Assembly (NCBI GenBank): GCA_965183835.1 | Contig: CBCYME010000017.1 | Span: forward strand, 62,001 to 126,000 | Direction of reading: 5' to 3' | Length of the DNA stretch: 64,000 nucleotides | Source: OMPR01 sp965183835 | Lineage (GTDB): Bacteria > Pseudomonadota > Alphaproteobacteria > Rhodobacterales > Rhodobacteraceae | Part shown: positions 61,759 through 64,000 of the stretch, one piece after another | How positions within the stretch are numbered: position 1 is the first letter of the stretch | Layout: each line of letters opens with the position of its first letter | Translations under genes and position numbers: made by a program | The notes under the pieces: generated by a model | What the model saw: the letters and a program-made list of their open reading frames with translations, nothing else | What the model was told of the DNA's origin: nothing | Databases searched by the model: none

Positions 61759-63363
61759 TCAGAGTTCAGAATATTCCCCGGCGACGAAGCGATCGCGGAG
61801 AACAAATTTCTGGATTTTTCCCGAACCGGTCAGGGGGAAGTCCTCGACCTGCACCCAGACATTCGGGGTTTTCTGCGGGGACATGTTTGCGCGGCAATGA
61901 GCGTGCAACGCGGACCTGTCGAGCGGCCCCGTGCCGCGGATGAAAGCGCCGATGACCTCGCCCCATTTCGGGTCCGGCAGACCGACAACGGCGACCTCGG
62001 CCACGCCTGCGAGTTCCAACAGGCAGTTCTCGATCTCGGCCGGGAAATGGTTCTCGCCACCCCGGATGATCATTTCCCTGACCCGCCCCGTCACGGTCAC
62101 ATACCCGCGCGCATCCATCCGGCCCAGATCACCCGTATGTAGCCAACCGCCCTCATCCACCGTCTCGGACGTGGCCTTGGGGTTGTCATTGTATTCCAAC
62201 ATCACACAGGGACCGCGGGCACAGATTTCCCCGACCTTGCCAACGGCGACAGCGCTGTTGTCATCGACGCTGCGGATCGAAACCTCGGTCTGCGCGACAG
62301 GCTGACCGGCCGTGTTGCAGATGTCGTCGATACTGTCTGACAAATGGTGTTGAGTGATCACCGGGCAATGTTCTGTCTGACCATAAAGCGTCGAGAATCC
62401 GGCGCCCATCAGGGTCTGCACTCGGCGCACCAGTTCCGGGGCCACCATCGAGCCACCGCAACTGACAAGTTTTAGGGCAGCGAGGTCGCGTGGGCGCCCT
62501 TCCTGAGTGTCGAGCAAGGCTACCACCATGGTCGGGACGCCAAGTATAATGTCCGCGCTGCTCGCTTCCAACTGGTTCAGTACAACATCCGGATCAAACA
62601 GGCTGACCAAGACCATCCGGCATCCCGCCTGAAGGCAGCCAAGGGTGACCATGCCGCAGCCCGAGGTATGGAACATCGGCATGATGTTGACCCATGTGGT
62701 TGCCTCGGTGACCCCGCAGCGCCCGGCATAGAACCGCGCGTTATTGACCAGCCCGCGATGGCTGAGCACCGCGCCTTTGGGAAAGCCCGTTGTGCCGGAT
62801 GTGTATTGGATCATCGCGGCGTCGCCCGACGCGACTTCGGGCAGCGCGGGCGGGCGGGAGCCTTGTGTGTAAAGCTCGACGCTTTCCATGTCCGTGACTT
62901 CGCGCACCGATGGGATGTTTGCTGCGACCTCGGCCCCGATCCGGCCCATCGGGTTGCCGCGAAATTCTTCGACAATAAACAAGACGACCGCGTCGGATTG
63001 TTCCAGAACGTAGGCCAATTCGCGTGCCTGAAACGCCGGGTTTGCAGTCACCAGCACCAGCCCGGACAGCGCACAGGCATATTCCATCAGGACCCATTCT
63101 GGGCTGTTGGGCGACCAGATGACCACCCGCTCGCCGGGCGCAAACCGGGTAGACAGCGCCAGCGCAAGTCGCTCGGCGTCGGACAGCAGCTCGGCGTAGG
63201 TCCAACGTCGCCCTGTCGATCCGTCCTGTCTGACTTCGACAAGGGCCTGCGCATCCGGGCGCCCTGCGGCAACCTCGCGCAGCAATGCGCCGATGGTGAT
63301 TTCGCGCGTATCCAAATCGGATTGGGCCGGGACGTGCGAAACGCTGAGCGTCAGGTCATACAT
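61759..63363 (-). CDS. Acyl-CoA ligase (AMP-binding)
   Basis: 534 aa class I adenylate-forming enzyme of the FadD/DmdB type. A3 IQYTSGTTGFPKGAVLSHRG, A5 LYGQTEHCPVITQ, A7 WLHTGDLGRMD, A8 GRVREMIIRGGENHFPAEIE, and the catalytic lysine in A10 LTGSGKIQKFVLRD. Activates a carboxylic acid as its CoA ester. Start ATG 63363, 2 bases after the upstream gene. Confidence 0.92.
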   Translation of the reverse strand: MYDLTLSVSHVPAQSDLDTREITIGALLREVAAGRPDAQALVEVRQDGSTGRRWTYAELLSDAERLALALSTRFAPGERVVIWSPNSPEWVLMEYACALSGLVLVTANPAFQARELAYVLEQSDAVVLFIVEEFRGNPMGRIGAEVAANIPSVREVTDMESVELYTQGSRPPALPEVASGDAAMIQYTSGTTGFPKGAVLSHRGLVNNARFYAGRCGVTEATTWVNIMPMFHTSGCGMVTLGCLQAGCRMVLVSLFDPDVVLNQLEASSADIILGVPTMVVALLDTQEGRPRDLAALKLVSCGGSMVAPELVRRVQTLMGAGFSTLYGQTEHCPVITQHHLSDSIDDICNTAGQPVAQTEVSIRSVDDNSAVAVGKVGEICARGPCVMLEYNDNPKATSETVDEGGWLHTGDLGRMDARGYVTVTGRVREMIIRGGENHFPAEIENCLLELAGVAEVAVVGLPDPKWGEVIGAFIRGTGPLDRSALHAHCRANMSPQKTPNVWVQVEDFPLTGSGKIQKFVLRDRFVAGEYSEL

Positions 63364-63365
63364 GG

Positions 63366-64000
63366 TTATTCCGCTGCAATCGGGTTTGTTGGAACGTCCA
63401 CCAGCTTGCCGCGCGGAATGAGCCGGTCCGCATCATACATCGGCAGAGTGCAGAGCTCACCGCTCTGGGTGGACCCATCAGCGCAAAGCACCTCCACCTT
63501 TGTGCCCGAACCCTGTGCAGGGACATCCATGCGCACGATGCAGACACCGCAGCCCTGATAGGGCGAATAGCCCGAAGAACAGACCCGGCCGACCTCTTCG
63601 CCATCAATGGTCATGACGCGGCCAAGCTGTGCGACACCGCCGGTGACCCGCATGCCCCAGGTGCGGCAGGATTTATCGGCTGCCTCCAGCGCTTTGCGGC
63701 CAACAAAATCGCGATCATCAAATTCGACAAATCCGCCAAGCCCTGCCTCAAACGGCGTCGTCTCCGCCCCGAAATCCGAGCCGGCATTGAGCAACCCTGC
63801 CTCGATCCGCCGCGCGCGGAATACTGGTGTTCCGGTCAGCAGAATGCCGAAGGCAGCACCTGCCTCCATGATCTTGTCACCGATGGCGGGGATGTCGGTG
63901 TCGGGTAACATGTAGACTTCCCAGCCCAGTTCATTGGTGAAGCCCGAGCGGCTAATCCAGCAGGTCTGCCCCGCGATGGAAACCTCGGCGCAGTCGAAAT
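63366..64000 (-). CDS. GcvT-fold tetrahydrofolate-dependent demethylase, 3' part
   Basis: C-terminal 210 or so residues of an aminomethyltransferase-fold protein; its 5' end lies beyond the window. FTNELGWEVYM, FRARRIEAGLLNAGSDFGAETTPFEAGLGGFVEFDDRDFVGRKAL and the C-terminal GRVCSSGYSPYQGCGVCIVRMD, then LCTLPMYDADRLIPRGKLVD. Close relatives include DMSP demethylase DmdA and the aryl-O-demethylase LigM, which both pass a methyl group to tetrahydrofolate. First gene of the operon with ligase, aldehyde dehydrogenase and hydratase. The present fragment does not separate the two possibilities. Confidence 0.85.
   Translation of the reverse strand, partial: FDCAEVSIAGQTCWISRSGFTNELGWEVYMLPDTDIPAIGDKIMEAGAAFGILLTGTPVFRARRIEAGLLNAGSDFGAETTPFEAGLGGFVEFDDRDFVGRKALEAADKSCRTWGMRVTGGVAQLGRVMTIDGEEVGRVCSSGYSPYQGCGVCIVRMDVPAQGSGTKVEVLCADGSTQSGELCTLPMYDADRLIPRGKLVDVPTNPIAAE

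Noticed and set aside
1..64000. CRISPR array, prophage structural genes, rRNA operon
   Set aside because: No regularly spaced short repeats, no capsid, tail or terminase proteins, and no rRNA sequence were seen anywhere in the window.

Overview
The window looks like a contig from an alphaproteobacterium of the Roseobacter/Rhodobacteraceae type. The signs are the hisB-hisH-(DUF2147)-hisA-hisF-hisE arrangement, the isoaspartyl-methyltransferase-like gene beside a TolC gene, GC-rich codon use, three tandem tRNA-Gly(GCC) genes, and VirB/VirD2-type plasmid genes of the kind common in roseobacters. No species can be named from sequence alone.

Layout. (1) 1-19.85 kb is ordinary core genome: the 3' part of pyruvate carboxylase, three identical tRNA-Gly genes, a GNAT gene, a small Lrp/AsnC-type gene, the histidine operon, RlmB, tRNA-Tyr, a glycosyltransferase, YgfZ, an ABC membrane domain without ATPase, EF-P, CobQ, a divergent PopZ-like acidic protein, TolC and a PCM-like methyltransferase. 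The first 3.5 kb carries at least five one-base frameshifts in or beside short homopolymers, in three genes, which suggests assembly error as much as gene decay. (2) From the tRNA-Cys gene (19.78 kb) to about 59.4 kb is an accessory island built from several layers: a tyrosine integrase beside the tRNA, two identical IS91-family elements in the same orientation, two IS5-family elements, two IS21-family elements (one broken), and scattered parts of a VirB-type conjugation system (VirB1::VirB11 deletion junction, VirB6, MobC, truncated VirD2 relaxase, ArdC). (3) 59.46 kb to the end is a minus-strand catabolic operon: GcvT-fold demethylase-like protein, acyl-CoA ligase, aldehyde dehydrogenase and enoyl-CoA hydratase.

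The most interesting cargo lies between the two IS91 copies (24.56-32.23 kb). A secreted DUF6134-type protein, an OmpR-family response regulator and a histidine kinase are followed by a tightly coupled four-gene operon: thermostable-hemolysin-family (GNAT-like) protein, AMP-dependent ligase, short-chain dehydrogenase and TauD-type Fe(II)/2-oxoglutarate oxygenase. Both transcription units are preceded by the same direct repeat, TGTAAG-N5-TGTAAG, which suggests that one response regulator controls both. I read this as a two-component-controlled small-molecule (probably acyl or amino-acid derived) biosynthesis locus. It has been interrupted by an IS5 insertion exactly at the kinase stop codon and is bracketed by direct repeats that could move it or delete it.

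Other cargo: a large SAM-cyclase-AAA-TPR signalling protein, an RND efflux pair without regulator or outer-membrane partner, and a glutamate decarboxylase with an AspT-type antiporter (acid resistance or GABA export). The left and right conjugation remnants share a palindromic site (CAATATTATAATATTG and a one-mismatch copy), evidence that they come from one ancestral element.
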